A DNA stretch of 64,000 nt from Rhizobium sp. NFR03 (GCF_900111275.1 NZ_FOGR01000003.1:248001-312000); one strand, 5' to 3'; shown: positions 17,981-27,339, counted from the stretch's first letter. A program made the numbers and translations. Notes: generated by a model from the sequence alone, not told the origin.

Positions 17981-18009
17981 CCTTTAAGACGGGCGCGCCG
18001 GATTGGCAA
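17981..18009 (-). promoter_or_regulatory. Candidate promoter of tRNA-Trp-secE-nusG
   Basis: Minus-strand TTGCCA (18004-18009), a 17-base spacer and TAAAGG (17981-17986), about 60 bases before the tRNA. Nearly the same pair of elements occurs upstream of tuf copy 2 and rne. Confidence 0.45.
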
Positions 18010-18070
18010 GAGCCCTTTTCATCTTTTCGACCCTCACCGCTCCCTCGTGCACGGTTTGAACGCCGAGAGC

Positions 18071-18730
18071 TCACCAGTTGAAGGCGTAGGACAGGCTGAG
18101 GCTCGCCTGACGGTCACGCTTGAACGGGGCGGCGAGCGCAGCCGTGACGTTCATCTTGCGGGTAACCTTCTGCTCGACACGAACAACGTTCGAGAAGTCG
18201 AGCGATGCGGAGGAATAATTGCCTTCAGCAACGAGAGCCGTGCCTGTTGCCACGGCCGAAAGGCGGGCGGACTGGCTGAGGACGACATTCTCGCAGCGCT
18301 GCAGATGCGCGTTGCAGGAGACATCGATATTGCGGCTGCGCTGGAGGTCCAGTCCTTCGGTAAGGATTCGCTTTCGATCGACACCGACAGCCAGGTTGCC
18401 GCTCCCTGTCCGCGGATCGAAGACACCATCGACTGTCCTGCTGGTGACGACGGCCGTGCTTGTACCGCGGCGCGCGGCAACCCGTACCCAGATATCGACC
18501 GGCGTATCCTCGACGCGGCCAGAACGGGTGGCCGCTACGGAAACGTCGGCACCTGCGCTGGCCTCGCCTTCCACCGGCAGCTTGATTCCCATCCGGAGGT
18601 GCATGCCGTTCTCCCCCGATTTCGTCGGCTGCCAGATCAGGCGGTCTTCTGCTTGTGCAGCGAGAGGCAGACACAGGACCGCAAACGCATGGCAAGCACC
18701 GGCGAGAGCCGTTCGGGATATCATGGTCAT
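18071..18730 (-). CDS. Secreted protein of unknown function, probably outer-membrane associated
   Basis: 219 residues. A clear signal peptide (hydrophobic core LAGACHAFAVLCLPLA, cleavage after AQA near residue 27) is followed by alternating hydrophobic and polar segments and a C-terminus ending LSYAFNW. The final aromatic residue and the alternating pattern are typical of small outer-membrane beta proteins. Two cysteines (CNAHLQRC) could form a disulfide. I do not recognise a named family. It lies with the epimerase gene between the tuf2 and secE blocks, so it interrupts the ribosomal cluster. Confidence 0.7.
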   Translation of the reverse strand: MTMISRTALAGACHAFAVLCLPLAAQAEDRLIWQPTKSGENGMHLRMGIKLPVEGEASAGADVSVAATRSGRVEDTPVDIWVRVAARRGTSTAVVTSRTVDGVFDPRTGSGNLAVGVDRKRILTEGLDLQRSRNIDVSCNAHLQRCENVVLSQSARLSAVATGTALVAEGNYSSASLDFSNVVRVEQKVTRKMNVTAALAAPFKRDRQASLSLSYAFNW

Positions 18731-18958
18731 GGTTGCGTTCCACCGTTCGGGGCCGCCGTCCGACGTGAATCGACGGACATGCCCTGCTGAGAATTCGTAA
18801 CCTGGAACGCGGACCGCACAGGAGACGTGAGTTCCGCACTTTCGGCACGTCCGAAGGCGGAAACGGCACGACGCTTTGGCGCGTCGGAGCTTCTATAAGA
18901 TAGATGCTGTTGCGCCGCAGCGAAACCCCAAAAACCTGTAGGTCATTATCACGGACGA

Positions 18959-18982
18959 CGTGGCGCGCTTCGTGCGCGCCAC
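18959..18982. other. G+C-rich hairpin downstream of the epimerase gene
   Basis: GTGGCGCGC and GCGCGCCAC form a strong stem around a short TTCGT loop, about 22 bases after the epimerase stop. No U-run follows on the minus strand; it may still mark the transcript end. Confidence 0.4.
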
Positions 18983-19003
18983 GCAGCAGTCCACGCGAGG
19001 GTG

Positions 19004-19918
19004 TCAGCTGGAAACAGTTACGTAGTTCCGCCAGTCATGATCCTGGCTGAAACCGAGGATGTCCCGTATTTTCCGGTTGGACAACAGGCTCTCATAGGCG
19101 CCGAGTTCGCGGGAAACCGGCACATTCGGGAAGAAGTCCCGAAGGAGGTCCGCCGTCGGCGTGTTCGCGGACGTCGTATCGTTGGCGGCGTTGAAGACCT
19201 GAAACCCGAGACCGTCCTTTTCGATGCCGAGCTTGCAGATCTGCCCGAGATCGCGCGCGTCGATGTAGCTCCATGCAATCCGCTTGCGGATGGTCGGGTC
19301 GGCGAACCATGTTGGGAACATCGCATATTCATGCGGCTCGATGACGTTGCCGATCCGGATCGCGTAGATGTCGATCCCGAAGCGCTCGGCAAAGGCGCGT
19401 GCCGTCTTCTCGTTCAGGACCTTCGACAGTCCATAGCTGTCCATCGGGCTGACATCGTCGTCCTCTTCCAATGGAAATTTTGCTACGTCTCGATGTCCCT
19501 CGGCAAAGCAGATGCCGTACGTCGTTTCGCTGGACGCGACGAGGATCTTCCGGACGCCGAATTTGGCCGCTGCCTCGATGACGTTGTACGTGCCGATGGT
19601 GTTGATGCGGAAGGTTTCGTTGTCAGGCTTTATCAGGATGCGCGGAATGGCGGCGAAGTGCACCACCGCATCATAGGGTCGCATGGTCCTGCCATTGCCG
19701 ATCGGCGCGCGGTCGAGATCGGGCATATCGGCATGCATGGACATCGCGTTGAAAACCTGCCCGCTATCGGTGATGTCGACGGTGAGGTTGGTGACGCCGG
19801 GATGATCGAGCGGCACGAGGTCGAGATTGTGCACCTCGTAACCGGCGTTCACCAGATATGGCACGACATGCCGACCGGCCTTGCCGGCGCCGCCGGTAAA
19901 CAGAATGCGTTTCTTCAC
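19004..19918 (-). CDS. NAD-dependent epimerase/dehydratase family protein (extended SDR)
   Basis: 304 residues from a GTG start with GGAGG seven bases upstream; the frame continues 34 codons further but without a ribosome binding site. The N-terminal Rossmann motif GGAGKAGRHV binds the dinucleotide. The catalytic set is SSETTYG with YGLSK (Tyr-xxx-Lys), and the RIGNV segment shapes the substrate pocket. The family acts on nucleotide sugars, uronic acids or related carbonyl substrates; the sequence alone does not decide. It lies on the minus strand between tuf2 and the secreted protein, and may be co-transcribed with neither. Confidence 0.85.
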   Translation of the reverse strand: MKKRILFTGGAGKAGRHVVPYLVNAGYEVHNLDLVPLDHPGVTNLTVDITDSGQVFNAMSMHADMPDLDRAPIGNGRTMRPYDAVVHFAAIPRILIKPDNETFRINTIGTYNVIEAAAKFGVRKILVASSETTYGICFAEGHRDVAKFPLEEDDDVSPMDSYGLSKVLNEKTARAFAERFGIDIYAIRIGNVIEPHEYAMFPTWFADPTIRKRIAWSYIDARDLGQICKLGIEKDGLGFQVFNAANDTTSANTPTADLLRDFFPNVPVSRELGAYESLLSNRKIRDILGFSQDHDWRNYVTVSS

Positions 19919-20132
19919 GTGAAGTCCTCCATGATGGCAGAGCGGATCTAACGCATTGGCGGCGGAGAGCAAGCAGCAGAACGACAGTTCTGCTGAACGC
20001 AGAGGAGATCGGTCAAGCACTTCGATTCAGTTGAGTGAAACGAGAAAAGCGCCACCCCGGAGGGCGGCGCTTTCAATAGATGATCCGTTGATCGACGTCA
20101 CGGCACAAGTGCCGCGGCGTTATTCGTCGCTA

Positions 20133-21308
<1,176 letters not shown>

Positions 21309-21378
21309 GGGTATGTTTTCCTGTGATCAATGAGATACGGCCCGGCAGGCCAGTATGCCGCCGGCCGGTTTGGGGAGG

Positions 21379-21407
21379 CGTTTAAGGGTTTCGAAACAAT
21401 TGCGCAA
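21379..21407 (-). promoter_or_regulatory. Candidate promoter of tuf copy 2
   Basis: Minus-strand TTGCGC (21402-21407), a 17-base spacer and TAAACG (21379-21384). It gives a leader of about 65 bases. The -10 is far from TATAAT but resembles those proposed here for tRNA-Trp-secE and rne. Confidence 0.4.
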
Positions 21408-21608
21408 GGCCTATTTGCGCGAGAGGGAATGGCCATCGTCTCGCTCGCGAGGTGCGGGCTTTCAAGGCTGTAAATGGTAACATCCCTTCGGGAATGCAAT
21501 GCCGTCGAAACCGTTGGAAGACCCGTTTAAGGTGCACGCCCCCCGACGCGACGCTTGCGACCTGAAAAATCGCTGGATCACGTCTGGCGTGATCACGCGA
21601 ATTGGGCG

Positions 21609-21634
21609 GGAACAAGGCGGGAATGCCTTAGTTC
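21609..21634 (+). promoter_or_regulatory. Possible EcfG (general stress) promoter of the DUF378 gene
   Basis: GGAAC at 21609-21613, then 16 bases, then AGTT (21630-21633); the EcfG consensus is GGAAC-N16-17-CGTT, so one core base differs. It lies about 30 bases before the start codon, a normal distance. Confidence 0.35.
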
Positions 21635-21664
21635 GAAGAGCACGCAACCCACAAGGAGAACAAT

Positions 21665-21904
21665 ATGCGTGCACTCAATCTCATCACCCTCATTCTGGTC
21701 ATCGTCGGCGGCGTGAACTGGTTGCTGGTCGGTATCGCCAGCTTCGATCTCGTCGCTGCGATCTTTGGCGGTCAGGATGCCGCCCTCTCCCGGATCGTCT
21801 ATGTTCTGGTGGGACTTTCCGCCCTGTGGCAGATCATGCCGCTCTCCAAGGCCTTCTCGATCGGCGAACCCGCTGCCGAAGCCGGCCACTATACCCGCAC
21901 CTGA
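21665..21904 (+). CDS. DUF378 family small membrane protein
   Basis: 79 residues with two membrane helices (about 5-25 and 42-60). The N-terminal pattern ALNLITLILVIVGGVNWLLV is the hallmark of DUF378 (YuzA-like) proteins, and a short polar tail follows. AAGGAG is six bases before the ATG. The function is unknown; the protein is predicted to sit in the inner membrane. It lies on the plus strand between tuf2 and the tRNA-Gly/tRNA-Tyr pair, interrupting what is otherwise a tRNA-tuf operon order. Confidence 0.88.
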   Translation: MRALNLITLILVIVGGVNWLLVGIASFDLVAAIFGGQDAALSRIVYVLVGLSALWQIMPLSKAFSIGEPAAEAGHYTRT

Positions 21905-22008
21905 TATCTATATCTGACGCCGAAGAACGCAGACGGTCGTCCTTGCACACGCATCGGCGGCCGTATGCATGTGGAGTGGGGTGAAGACGGCAATTCAGGA
22001 AGCAAATC

Positions 22009-22082
22009 TGGAGCGGGTAGCGGGAATCGAACCCGCGTATTCAGCTTGGAAGGCTGCTGCTCTACCATTGAGCTATACCCGC
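22009..22082 (-). tRNA. tRNA-Gly (TCC anticodon)
   Basis: 74 bases with encoded CCA. Acceptor GCGGGTA pairs with TACCCGC, the anticodon loop is CTTCCAA, and the T loop is GGTTCGATTCC. It is transcribed after tRNA-Tyr, 24 bases downstream of it. Confidence 0.97.
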
Positions 22083-22106
22083 GGGGTCTTGATCCGTGCG
22101 ACAGAA

Positions 22107-22191
22107 TGGTGGAGGGAGTTGGATTTGAACCAACGTAGGCTGAGCCAACGGATTTACAGTCCGTCCCCTTTAACCACTCGGGCATCCCTCC
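22107..22191 (-). tRNA. tRNA-Tyr (GTA anticodon)
   Basis: 85 bases with the long variable arm of a class II tRNA and encoded CCA. Acceptor GGAGGGA pairs with TCCCTCC, and the anticodon loop is CTGTAAA. First transcribed gene of the tRNA-Tyr-tRNA-Gly pair. Confidence 0.97.
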
Positions 22192-22266
22192 AGTATTCTG
22201 TCGGGATCAAGCGACCAGTGCGATCTCGGAAGCGGCTGTTTGTGCCGTCCCTTGATCTGCGCCGGG

Positions 22267-22295
22267 TATATGACCGCCTCGTTTCCTCCTGTCAA
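22267..22295 (-). promoter_or_regulatory. Strong promoter of tRNA-Tyr-tRNA-Gly
   Basis: Minus-strand TTGACA (22290-22295), a 17-base spacer and CATATA (22267-22272), close to the rhizobial sigma-70 consensus CTTGAC-N17-CTATAT. Predicted start about 70 bases before tRNA-Tyr. Confidence 0.7.
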
Positions 22296-22424
22296 CACAA
22301 CGTCTTCAGTTTTTTCAAAAGATGGAATTCTTCCACAGCCGCGGTGGCGCGCACGCCGTCCGCGCCTCATGGGGAACATGGGAAAATGGTTTCCCTGACG
22401 GCCCTCGCCCGATATAAGTCCGGC

Positions 22425-23315
22425 ATGAGCAAAGATCCTTCCGGCGACAAGAGCGCCAAAGACACACATTACGCAACGCTGCGCCGGGCGCACCGCGATC
22501 AGAAGCGCGAACGCGGGGAAATCCCGACACCTGCGGAAGATCGCCGTCGCCAGAAGGCCGCGGCCGGGGGGAAGGGAGAATGGCAGGCGCCGCCACTCGC
22601 TCCCGATCAGGTGCAGCTCTACGGCATTCATACCGTCAAAGCGGCGCTCTCCAACCCGGAGCGCAAGATCGTCAGCCTCTCCGCCACGCTGAACGCGCTG
22701 GTTCGCCTCGACATCAAGGATACCGAGTCCCTGCCCTTTCCGGTCGAGATCGTCTCGCCGCAGATGCTCGACAAGATTCTTGGTCCCGATGCCATCCATC
22801 AGGGCGTCATGCTGGAAACGAAACCCCTGCCCGTCCGCCGGCTTTCCGCGCTGAAGGATAGCCCGCTGATCCTCGTTCTCGATCAGGTCACCGATCCGCA
22901 TAATGTCGGCGCGGTTCTGCGCTCGGCGGTGGCCTTCGATGCCGGTGCCGTCATCACCACCATGCGTCACAGCCCGACCGAATCGGGCGTGATGGCAAAG
23001 TCAGCCTCCGGAGCGATGGAGCTGATTCCCTATATCCAGATCACCAATCTCGCCGAGGCTCTCGAAGAGCTGCACGGCCTCGGATTCCACTCCATCGGCC
23101 TTGATTCGGACGGTCCCGCACCGCTGGAAAGCACGTTCGTCGGCGACCGCGTCGCTCTCGTCCTCGGTGCGGAGGGAAAAGGCCTGCGCCAGAAGACCCG
23201 CGATACCGTCTCGGCTCTCGCACGGCTCGACATGCCCGGCGCGATCAAGTCCCTCAACGTCTCCAACGCCGCCGCCATCGCTCTCTACGCCGCCCGCGCC
23301 CATCTGAAACGGTAG
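22425..23315 (+). CDS. rlmB: 23S rRNA (guanosine-2'-O)-methyltransferase of the TrmH/SpoU family
   Basis: 296 residues from the chosen ATG; an in-frame ATG at 22386 is also possible. A basic N-terminal extension (KRERGEIPTPAEDRRRQK) precedes the substrate-binding domain (LYGIHTVKAAL). The SPOUT knotted domain has motif 1 LDQVTDPHNVGAVLRSA, motif 2 LVLGAEGKGLR and motif 3 SLNVSNAAAIALY. Family members methylate the ribose of G2251 in 23S rRNA using S-adenosylmethionine. It is divergent from the tRNA pair and lies 68 bases before tRNA-Thr. Confidence 0.9.
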   Translation: MSKDPSGDKSAKDTHYATLRRAHRDQKRERGEIPTPAEDRRRQKAAAGGKGEWQAPPLAPDQVQLYGIHTVKAALSNPERKIVSLSATLNALVRLDIKDTESLPFPVEIVSPQMLDKILGPDAIHQGVMLETKPLPVRRLSALKDSPLILVLDQVTDPHNVGAVLRSAVAFDAGAVITTMRHSPTESGVMAKSASGAMELIPYIQITNLAEALEELHGLGFHSIGLDSDGPAPLESTFVGDRVALVLGAEGKGLRQKTRDTVSALARLDMPGAIKSLNVSNAAAIALYAARAHLKR

Positions 23316-23354
23316 AAAAGCGACACACTCGGAAACATTTCCTGCTTTACACGC

Positions 23355-23378
23355 CGGAGGAATATGCTAATTCCTCCG
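23355..23378 (+). other. Hairpin between rlmB and tRNA-Thr
   Basis: CGGAGGAAT and ATTCCTCCG form a perfect 9-bp stem with a six-base loop, ending five bases before the tRNA. The loop contains TATGCT, so the same DNA may include the -10 of a tRNA promoter; no good -35 is seen. Confidence 0.4.
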
Positions 23379-23383
23379 CAGCT

Positions 23384-23459
<76 letters not shown>

Positions 23460-23625
23460 TTCTCTCCTCTTTCACGAATTTTTGCCATTTATCGCCGAAC
23501 TGCCAGTCTTTGGCAGCTCGGCCAGTGGCGTTAGTCAGCGGTAACCAACCGAGAGCGCCGCTGTGCAGACAACGCTTTCCGTGAACCATCCTCGCTGAAT
23601 GTTCGTGTGCGCTTTTATAATGACT

Positions 23626-23650
23626 TATCCGCCTTCCGACAGGGCGGATA
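23626..23650. other. Hairpin in the tRNA-Thr downstream region
   Basis: TATCCGCC and GGCGGATA form an 8-bp stem with a nine-base loop between convergent tRNA-Thr and the gene at 23697. There is no strong U-tract on either side; possible weak terminator. Confidence 0.35.
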
Positions 23651-23696
23651 GGTTTGGTGCGGTAGCGTTACCAACCCGCTGGCAGGAACGTCAGCA

Positions 23697-24158
23697 TCAG
23701 GATATGTCAGGCCGCTGATCCCGTTCATGGTATCGCATCTTCCAGTGGATGATGTCGCTGTTCTGCCGAAGGACCACGAGAAACCAGGAGATCGAGACCG
23801 CGCCGACAGTTACCGAAACGACGGTGACGACGATGTCGTTGAACTCCCTGACGAGGCGCTTGGCGTCAGCCTCGTAGTCCAGCCCTCCATCCACTTCATA
23901 AGCGAATACCTCGTCGTCCGGCGTTGCGATGTTCAGCAAAGCGCGACTGAGTTGATCCGCCTCGACAAGGCGGGTGGATCGCCTCTCGGACTCTCCGTAA
24001 GCCTGAACCTGATGAAAGGTCCAGCCATAGGTGTCGATAGCATCGGCAGGTTTCGGTTCCTTCCGGGAATAGGTGCGTAGCGTGACGGATGCAGTTCCTT
24101 TCGAGAGATCGCCGACCACGGCAACAGCTTTCGGCCAATCCACTGTGTGCAGGAACAT
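23697..24158 (-). CDS. Hypothetical membrane-anchored protein
   Basis: 153 residues, no family recognised. A soluble N-terminal part of about 105 residues is followed by one hydrophobic helix (IVVTVVSVTVGAVSISWFLVVL, about 109-131) and a basic tail. GGAG lies about seven bases before the ATG, which supports expression. The gene stands alone, convergent with tRNA-Thr and divergent from the small genes at 24423. It could be strain-specific. Confidence 0.55.
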   Translation of the reverse strand: MFLHTVDWPKAVAVVGDLSKGTASVTLRTYSRKEPKPADAIDTYGWTFHQVQAYGESERRSTRLVEADQLSRALLNIATPDDEVFAYEVDGGLDYEADAKRLVREFNDIVVTVVSVTVGAVSISWFLVVLRQNSDIIHWKMRYHERDQRPDIS

Positions 24159-24422
24159 ACATTCTCCATCATCGAGCCGCGCGTCGAAAGAATTTCGCGG
24201 GCATGGATGGAAGGTAACGCACCTGCAGCAAAATCATAGATCTGCTGGCATTGCGTATGCCTGCGGTAAGCAGGCTGGCACAGCGACAACGCGCGAACCG
24301 CCGGCAAGCGAGATCACGTTCCTCCGATAAAATATATGTCGCTAAATGCAGCATCTCGATGAGAACGCAAGCCTCGCTTCAGCATCAACGCGTAAGCCCT
24401 GAACGACAATCAGGAGAGACCT

Positions 24423-24644
24423 GTGGCTTCAGACGATATCTGGCGGACGGCATGGGCCATTGTTGCCGAGCATATGACGCGTGGCGATACGGACCCGACG
24501 AAAATGGTCGCGGACGGTATTCAGCGGGAACGTAACAGCTGGCTTGCTGCCAGACAAAATACCGTCTCAATTTGTGGCGAGGAAGCAAGCCATGAAGAAT
24601 GCCCCGTTGATCGTCACCGCGCTGGTGGCAACCGCAGCTATTAG
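24423..24644 (+). CDS. Small hypothetical protein
   Basis: 73 residues from a GTG start with AGGAGA five bases upstream. The N-terminal half (DDIWRTAWAIVAEHMTRGD) looks helical and protein-like, while the C-terminal third is Cys-, His- and Arg-rich and overlaps the next small frame. No family recognised. The good ribosome binding site is the main evidence; a shorter or frameshifted gene is possible. Confidence 0.4.
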   Translation: MASDDIWRTAWAIVAEHMTRGDTDPTKMVADGIQRERNSWLAARQNTVSICGEEASHEECPVDRHRAGGNRSY

Positions 24645-24681
24645 CTACGTCGTCTTTCAGTTCGCCCTGGCGCTGGCATAG
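24592..24681 (+). CDS. Tiny single-span membrane peptide (putative)
   Basis: 29 residues: MKN followed by one long hydrophobic stretch (APLIVTALVATAAISYVVF) and a short tail. AGGA lies about nine bases before the ATG. It overlaps the 3' end of the preceding small gene in another frame, which would allow translational coupling. Support is the ribosome binding site and a clean membrane helix only. Confidence 0.35.
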   Translation: MKNAPLIVTALVATAAISYVVFQFALALA

Positions 24682-24752
24682 GCGCTGGAAAAGGACAGCG
24701 CGCCAAACCTGGCCGCATTGCTCTGCCTTGCCCTCCGCAGATCATATCGTCT

Positions 24753-24777
24753 GGAACGTTGTGGGGATGATCTCGTT
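24753..24777 (+). promoter_or_regulatory. EcfG-type general stress promoter of the SDR gene
   Basis: GGAAC (24753-24757), exactly 16 bases, then CGTT (24774-24777). This is a full match to the alphaproteobacterial EcfG/RpoE2 consensus GGAAC-N16-17-CGTT. It lies 28 bases before the ATG, leaving a short leader with AAGGAG. Confidence 0.75.
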
Positions 24778-24805
24778 AGCGACCGAACGCTAAAAGGAGA
24801 CGCCC

Positions 24806-25669
24806 ATGTCCGAGGCCCATAGACCGACACCACCCCATCCCGAACAGCAGCAGGCCCCTCCCGGCCTGACGCGCCTGATGGATCCTTTGCCGGATCATGG
24901 CGAAAAGACCTACAAAGGCAACAATCTCCTCGAAGGCAAGGTGGCCCTGATCACCGGCGGCGATTCGGGTATCGGGCGAGCCGTCGCTATCGCCTACGCC
25001 CGCGAAGGCGCCGATATTGTGATTTCGTACCTGAACGAGGATGAGGATGCGGAGGAGACCGCGAAGTGGGTTCGTGACTCCGGGCGCAAGTGCGTCCTCG
25101 TCAGAGGGGATATTCAATCGGAAGATCATTGCATTTCGCTGGTCGAGACGACGGTTAAAGACCTCGGCCGTATCGACATCCTGGTAAACAACGCCGCCTT
25201 CCAGCGGACATATGCGGATATTGCCGACATCACGGCGGACGAATGGGACACCACCTTCCGCACAAATATCTATGCGTCCTTCTTCCTGTCGAAGGCCGCC
25301 GTTCCCCACATGAAGCCGGGCAGCGCGATCATCAATACGACGTCGATCCAGTCCAAGCAGCCTTCGCCGCAGCTTCTCGCCTATGCTTCCACCAAAGGCG
25401 CGATTCTCAATTTCACGGCGGGTCTTGCCGAGATGCTGGCGGAAAAGGGCATTCGTGTGAACGCGGTTGCGCCGGGTCCGATCTGGACCCCCCTCATTCC
25501 CTCCACGATGCCTGCGGAAAAAGCAGCCCAGTTCGGCAAGCAGACGCTGCTCCGGCGTGCAGGTCAGCCCGCCGAACTGGCGGGCGCCTATGTCCTGCTC
25601 GCATCGGAACTCGGCAGCTACATGACTGGCGCCGTGGTGCCGGTGACAGGCGGGGAGATCATGATCTAG
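24806..25669 (+). CDS. SDR family oxidoreductase, general-stress type
   Basis: 287 residues. Classical short-chain dehydrogenase with an N-terminal Pro-rich extension of about 45 residues, the cofactor motif GGDSGIGRAV, the NNAA motif, and the catalytic Ser (NTTSIQS) with YASTK. The extension and overall layout match the YghA/YhdF (general stress protein 39) group, which reduce aldehydes or ketones with NAD(P)H; the physiological substrate is unknown. AAGGAG precedes the ATG. An EcfG promoter directly upstream predicts induction through the PhyR-NepR-EcfG stress cascade. Confidence 0.9.
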   Translation: MSEAHRPTPPHPEQQQAPPGLTRLMDPLPDHGEKTYKGNNLLEGKVALITGGDSGIGRAVAIAYAREGADIVISYLNEDEDAEETAKWVRDSGRKCVLVRGDIQSEDHCISLVETTVKDLGRIDILVNNAAFQRTYADIADITADEWDTTFRTNIYASFFLSKAAVPHMKPGSAIINTTSIQSKQPSPQLLAYASTKGAILNFTAGLAEMLAEKGIRVNAVAPGPIWTPLIPSTMPAEKAAQFGKQTLLRRAGQPAELAGAYVLLASELGSYMTGAVVPVTGGEIMI

Positions 25670-25745
25670 CAGCTCCCTTCAACGCCTTGCGTCACCGCAG
25701 CCTTGCCTAATAGGCCGGTCGGACGCTCGGCGGCTCACGAGACGG

Positions 25746-25784
25746 CATCGCACGCATGCAGACGCGTGCGGTGTCGTTGTTTTT
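25746..25784 (+). terminator. Terminator after the SDR gene
   Basis: A 10-bp stem (25746-25755 with 25764-25773, including one G-T pair) with an eight-base loop, followed by GTTGTTTTT. About 75 bases downstream of the SDR stop codon. Confidence 0.55.
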
Positions 25785-25954
25785 CGTACCGCACGAGGCT
25801 GGAACAGCCTTTCGGGTCCGAAGCTGGTTTGTCCACCAATGCCTTTCTTTTTGCTATCCCTTTCATACTGAAGAATTTTATGCATGATGGCGCTCGGCCG
25901 ACATCGGCCCCGGCTGCCTCTGGGCGGCTTGTCTAGGCAATGGCAAGGCACCTC

Positions 25955-26728
25955 ATGCTACGCACCTTCGAGACGATCGCCTTTGCACCATCGCAAGCGG
26001 AGGAAGCGCAGAAAGCGGCAGCGGAACTGACAGCCATCTATGGCAATGCCGATCTGGAAGCGGCCGACGTGATCGTCGCGCTCGGCGGCGACGGGTTCAT
26101 GCTGCAGACACTTCACCAGACGATGAATACCGGCAAGCTGGTCTACGGTATGAACCGCGGCTCGGTCGGCTTCCTGATGAATCGCTACAGCACAGAGAAC
26201 CTTCGCGAGCGGCTGGAAAATGCTGTCGAAAACGCGTTCCGGCCGTTGGAAATGCAAACGCGCGATAGCGAGGGTCGAACGTTCAGTGCGCTTGCGATCA
26301 ACGAGGTCTACCTTTTCCGTCAGTCCTATCAGGCCGCCAAATTGAAGATCACGGTTGATGGTCGCGTGCGACTGGAAGAACTGATCTGCGACGGCATTCT
26401 TCTTTCCACCCCTGCCGGATCGACCGCATACAATCTCTCCGCCCACGGCCCTATCCTGCCGCTGGAAGCGCCGCTTCTGGCACTAACGCCTGTCAGTCCG
26501 TTTCGACCTCGCCGCTGGCGCGGCGCACTGTTGCCGAATAAGGTTACGGTAGAGATCGAAATCCTTGAAACCGACAAGCGACCCGTCAATGCGGTGGCTG
26601 ACCATGTCGAAGTGAAGTCTGTCGTCTCCGTGCGCATTGCAGAATCCGAGGAGATGACGGCCCGGATCCTCTCGGACCCGGATTACTCCTGGTCGGACCG
26701 CATTCTCGCGGAGCAGTTCTCCAACTGA
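25955..26728 (+). CDS. nadK: NAD kinase
   Basis: 257 residues from MLRTFETIAF, which has AAGG eight bases upstream; an ATG five codons earlier (25940) is possible. The enzyme phosphorylates NAD to NADP with ATP. The GGDG motif is at residues 44-47, followed by the conserved INEVYLFR segment and the glycine-rich GSTAYNLSAHGPILP segment. It stands alone on the plus strand, 285 bases after the SDR gene, and is followed by a secreted-protein gene. Confidence 0.95.
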   Translation: MLRTFETIAFAPSQAEEAQKAAAELTAIYGNADLEAADVIVALGGDGFMLQTLHQTMNTGKLVYGMNRGSVGFLMNRYSTENLRERLENAVENAFRPLEMQTRDSEGRTFSALAINEVYLFRQSYQAAKLKITVDGRVRLEELICDGILLSTPAGSTAYNLSAHGPILPLEAPLLALTPVSPFRPRRWRGALLPNKVTVEIEILETDKRPVNAVADHVEVKSVVSVRIAESEEMTARILSDPDYSWSDRILAEQFSN

Positions 26729-26799
26729 TTCGATTCGAGATAAATTCTATGGCAGGCTTACGCAACCGAATGGAATCGCCGGCGGGACGAGGTCGTCTG

Positions 26800-27303
26800 A
26801 TGATGCGCATATATGGGATCGCCCTGATCGCGGCAGCTGCGGCGGCCTGTCCGATGACCGTTCAGGCGGAGGACGTGCTGCCTGCGAACATTACCTTCGT
26901 GACAAGCTCCGGCTTCTGGGAGGACAGTGGAGATCCGTCCGCGGTTCTCGACCCCCAAGCAAAACCAGCGACCGCGGCGACACCGGAAGGCACAGGGCAG
27001 AAGGGCTACTACAAGCTGATCGCCCTTCGCCAGCCCGACGGTACGGCGCATATCGTGCTGCAACAGATCGCGCTCGATCCGGCCGGACCGAAAATCGTGT
27101 CTTCCGCAGAGCTAGACGAATTTTCCAAGATGAAGGCGTTCGTGACCGATATCCGGCCGGAGTCATCCGACGGCGTGACACAGCAGCCGGGACTGTTCGC
27201 GACCGTCTATCTGCGCACGGACCCCGCCGCTACCGATATCGAGACCTGGACGGTCCTGATCGACGAGCTTGGCGACATCCGCATCGAGCGCGAATCGAAC
27301 TGA
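26800..27303 (+). CDS. Secreted protein of unknown function
   Basis: 167 residues from MMRIYGIALI; upstream in-frame ATGs at 26749 and 26770 would place the signal peptide internally. Signal peptide about residues 1-24 with cleavage after VQA. The mature part begins EDVLPANITFVTSSGFWE and is predicted periplasmic and mostly beta-strand. A GAGG sits seven bases before the start. I recall similar proteins in rhizobia without a function. It may be co-transcribed with nadK (71-base gap). Confidence 0.75.
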   Translation: MMRIYGIALIAAAAAACPMTVQAEDVLPANITFVTSSGFWEDSGDPSAVLDPQAKPATAATPEGTGQKGYYKLIALRQPDGTAHIVLQQIALDPAGPKIVSSAELDEFSKMKAFVTDIRPESSDGVTQQPGLFATVYLRTDPAATDIETWTVLIDELGDIRIERESN

Positions 27304-27339
27304 ACGGGAATCAGGATAGTCAGCATGTAGCACGCTGCG

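Larger units (their letters stand above)
21309..21664. other. Intergenic region between tuf copy 2 and the DUF378 gene
   Basis: 356 bases between divergent genes. It contains a candidate minus-strand promoter for tuf2 (21379-21407) and a candidate EcfG-type promoter for the plus-strand gene (21609-21634). Open frames inside it lack ribosome binding sites and protein-like sequence. Confidence 0.6.

Noticed and set aside
24296-24322. Possible EcfG promoter on the minus strand upstream of the gene at 23697
   Set aside because: GGAAC is present but the -10 core is CGGTT rather than CGTT, the spacing to GTT is too long, and it lies about 140 bases from the start codon.
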